Shown: positions 62,495 to 64,000 of the stretch, in pieces
Layout of the letters: each line of letters starts with the position of its first letter
How positions within the stretch are numbered: the stretch's first letter is position 1
Source of the DNA: Hyphomicrobiales bacterium
GTDB lineage: Bacteria > Pseudomonadota > Alphaproteobacteria > Rhizobiales > RI-29
DNA length: 64,000 bases
Reading direction: 5' to 3'
NCBI GenBank assembly: GCA_016125495.1
Contig: WGLQ01000015.1
Location: 62,001-126,000 of the forward strand
Program-made: the position numbers and the translations under genes
Notes under the pieces: generated by a model
What the model was told of the DNA's origin: nothing
Seen by the model: the letters and a program-made list of their open reading frames with translations, nothing else
Database searches by the model: none

Positions 62495-64000
62495 ATGCTA
62501 GACCACTACGACGATGCCTTGATGCCCGACGGGGATGTCGTCGAGCAGGCCCCAGGTCGAAGGAAAGACGGCATGTTCGCAAAGCCGAGGCAGGGCCTCC
62601 TGCCCAACACGGCCGACTTCGAGCGCTTGCCGCTGGTCAAGGCCACCGGCTTTCGCGAGTACGATGCCCGCTGGCTGTTTCCCGAGGAGATCAACCTTCT
62701 CGGCATGCAGGCCCTCGGCCTCGGCCTCGCGCGGCTCTTCGAGCGACGTGGGGTTGCCAAGCGAATCGTCGTCGGCCACGACTTCCGCTCCTATTCCAGC
62801 GCCGTCAAATCGGCCCTCGTCAACGGCCTGCTCGCCGGCGGCATGGAAGTGCACGACATCGGCCTCGCGCTCTCGCCGATGGCCTACTTCGCCCAGTTCG
62901 CGCTCGACGTCGAAGGTGTCGCCATGGTCACGGCGAGCCACAACGACAACGGCTGGACCGGCGTCAAGATGGGACTCGGCCGGCCGCTGACGCTCGGGCC
63001 GGAAGAGATGGGCGAGCTCAGGACGATCGTGCTTGGCGGCGACCTGCCGATGCCGGGCGGCGGGCGGCTGGTGATGGTGCCTGACATGGCCGAGCGCTAT
63101 ATCGCCGCGCTCTGCGACCGGAGCAAACTGTCGCGCCGGATCAAGGTGGTGGCGGCCTGCGGCAACGGCACGGCTGGGGCATTTGCGCCGCAGGTGCTCG
63201 AGGCGATCGGCTGCGAGGTGATCGCGCTCGATTGCAACCTCGACCACAGCTTCCCGCACTACAACCCGAACCCCGAAGACATGGCGATGCTGAACGCGCT
63301 GCGCGAGGCCGTGCTCGAGCACGGCGCCGAGGTCGGGCTCGCCTTCGACGGCGACGGGGACCGCTGCGGCGTGGTCGACAACAACGGCGAGGCGATCTTT
63401 GCCGACAAGGTCGGCGTCATGCTGGCGCGGGACATCTCCAGCCAGTTCGCGAATGCCCGCTTCGTCGTCGACGTCAAATCGACCGGCCTCTTCCTCACCG
63501 ATCCGGTGCTGAAGGCGAACGGCGCCGAGACCGCCTACTGGAAGACCGGGCACAGCTACATCAAACGCTACAACCACGAGCACGGCACGCTCGTCGGATT
63601 CGAGAAATCCGGCCACTTCTTCTTTTCCCCGCCGCTTGGCCGGGGGTACGACGACGGCCTCGTGGCCGCGCTCGCGGTTTGCGACATGCTCGACCGCAAC
63701 CCGGGGCGCAGCATGGCGGACCTCAAGAATGCACTGCCGAAGACGTGGCAGTCGCCGACCATGTCCCCGCACTGCGGCGACGAGGTGAAATACGGTGTCG
63801 TCGAACGCGTGGTGGCCCACTTCGAGGAAATGGCACGCAAGGGCAAGCCCCTCGCCGGTCAAGCGATTCGCGAGCTCGTCACCGTCAATGGCGTGCGTGT
63901 GGTGCTCGAGGATGGGACCTGGGGCCTGGTGCGCGCCTCCTCGAACAAGCCGGAGTTGGTCGTCGTCGTCGAGAGCCCGACGTCGGAAGCCAACATGCGG
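62495..64000 (+). CDS. Phosphomannomutase/phosphoglucomutase, C-terminus beyond right edge
   Basis: This alpha-D-phosphohexomutase interconverts hexose 6- and 1-phosphates for nucleotide-sugar and polysaccharide synthesis. About 502 residues are present with no stop before the edge. The active-site phosphoserine loop is VAMVTASHNDNGWTGVKMGL. The metal loop is GLAFDGDGDRCGVVDNNGEA (D-G-D-G-D-R). The sugar loop is LVGFEKSGHFFFSPP, where E-K-S-G-H is expected. The phosphate-binding R-A-S-S-N-K-P-E is visible just before the edge, so only the end of domain 4 is missing. ATG 62495 has AGGA upstream. It could supply sugars for the GT39/GT2 envelope genes; this is an inference. Confidence 0.92.
   Translation, partial: MLDHYDDALMPDGDVVEQAPGRRKDGMFAKPRQGLLPNTADFERLPLVKATGFREYDARWLFPEEINLLGMQALGLGLARLFERRGVAKRIVVGHDFRSYSSAVKSALVNGLLAGGMEVHDIGLALSPMAYFAQFALDVEGVAMVTASHNDNGWTGVKMGLGRPLTLGPEEMGELRTIVLGGDLPMPGGGRLVMVPDMAERYIAALCDRSKLSRRIKVVAACGNGTAGAFAPQVLEAIGCEVIALDCNLDHSFPHYNPNPEDMAMLNALREAVLEHGAEVGLAFDGDGDRCGVVDNNGEAIFADKVGVMLARDISSQFANARFVVDVKSTGLFLTDPVLKANGAETAYWKTGHSYIKRYNHEHGTLVGFEKSGHFFFSPPLGRGYDDGLVAALAVCDMLDRNPGRSMADLKNALPKTWQSPTMSPHCGDEVKYGVVERVVAHFEEMARKGKPLAGQAIRELVTVNGVRVVLEDGTWGLVRASSNKPELVVVVESPTSEANMR

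Overview
This window is a GC-rich chromosomal segment that looks like an alphaproteobacterium of the Hyphomicrobiales (Rhizobiales) type, probably aquatic or marine. The main evidence is the collinear block of SUV3/MgpS-type helicase, S4-domain RNA-binding protein, 7Fe ferredoxin FdxA and CarD (8959-14246, minus strand). A PdhS/PleC-like orphan histidine kinase, BdhA and tandem TIGR02281 retropepsins fit the same group. A dimethylsulfoniopropionate demethylase (DmdA) homologue suggests contact with algal sulfur compounds. No phage, transposase, CRISPR array or integrase was seen. The lineage is inferred from gene content, not from a marker gene.

Layout. 1-9 kb: formate-tetrahydrofolate ligase (cut by the left edge), a 49-aa membrane peptide, an MFS/GNAT/GST run, pyruvate phosphate dikinase and DmdA. 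9-18 kb: CarD, FdxA, an S4 protein with an apparent CTG start, the helicase, a DUF3108 protein, AccA and a lipoprotein L,D-transpeptidase. 18-24.5 kb: BdhA, a GT39 and GT2 glycosyltransferase pair with a TVP38/DedA membrane protein, a DUF302 protein, an ornithine-cyclodeaminase homologue and a NUDIX hydrolase.

24.5-37.6 kb, all minus strand, is the most unusual region: four secreted proteins built from DUF11 (TIGR01451) repeats. One is a 1922-aa protein ending in a predicted outer-membrane beta-barrel, and one carries a von Willebrand A domain. The three proteins without a barrel end in related C-terminal modules, and two share an N-terminal module. I read this as an undescribed surface-display or adhesion locus. 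It is followed by a transglycosylase-like cell-wall protein, a small membrane protein and tRNA-Val(CAC).

40-47 kb: a SoeABC-type cytoplasmic-facing sulfite dehydrogenase operon with a PrxQ/Bcp peroxiredoxin gene between soeA and soeB and a ThDP enzyme at its end. 47-56 kb: a tandem array of palindromic repeats, an MFS/GST pair, a DUF1045 2H phosphoesterase, a coiled-coil/beta-barrel protein with four cysteine pairs, a 2-oxoglutarate oxygenase and a hydroxyisobutyrate-dehydrogenase-type enzyme. 56-64 kb: a UDG-like protein and a GST divergent from a TetR regulator, a thermonuclease, the histidine kinase, a DUF1289 protein, two retropepsins, and a phosphomannomutase/phosphoglucomutase cut by the right edge.

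All calls come from reading translations, motifs, start sites and spacing. No database search was run.
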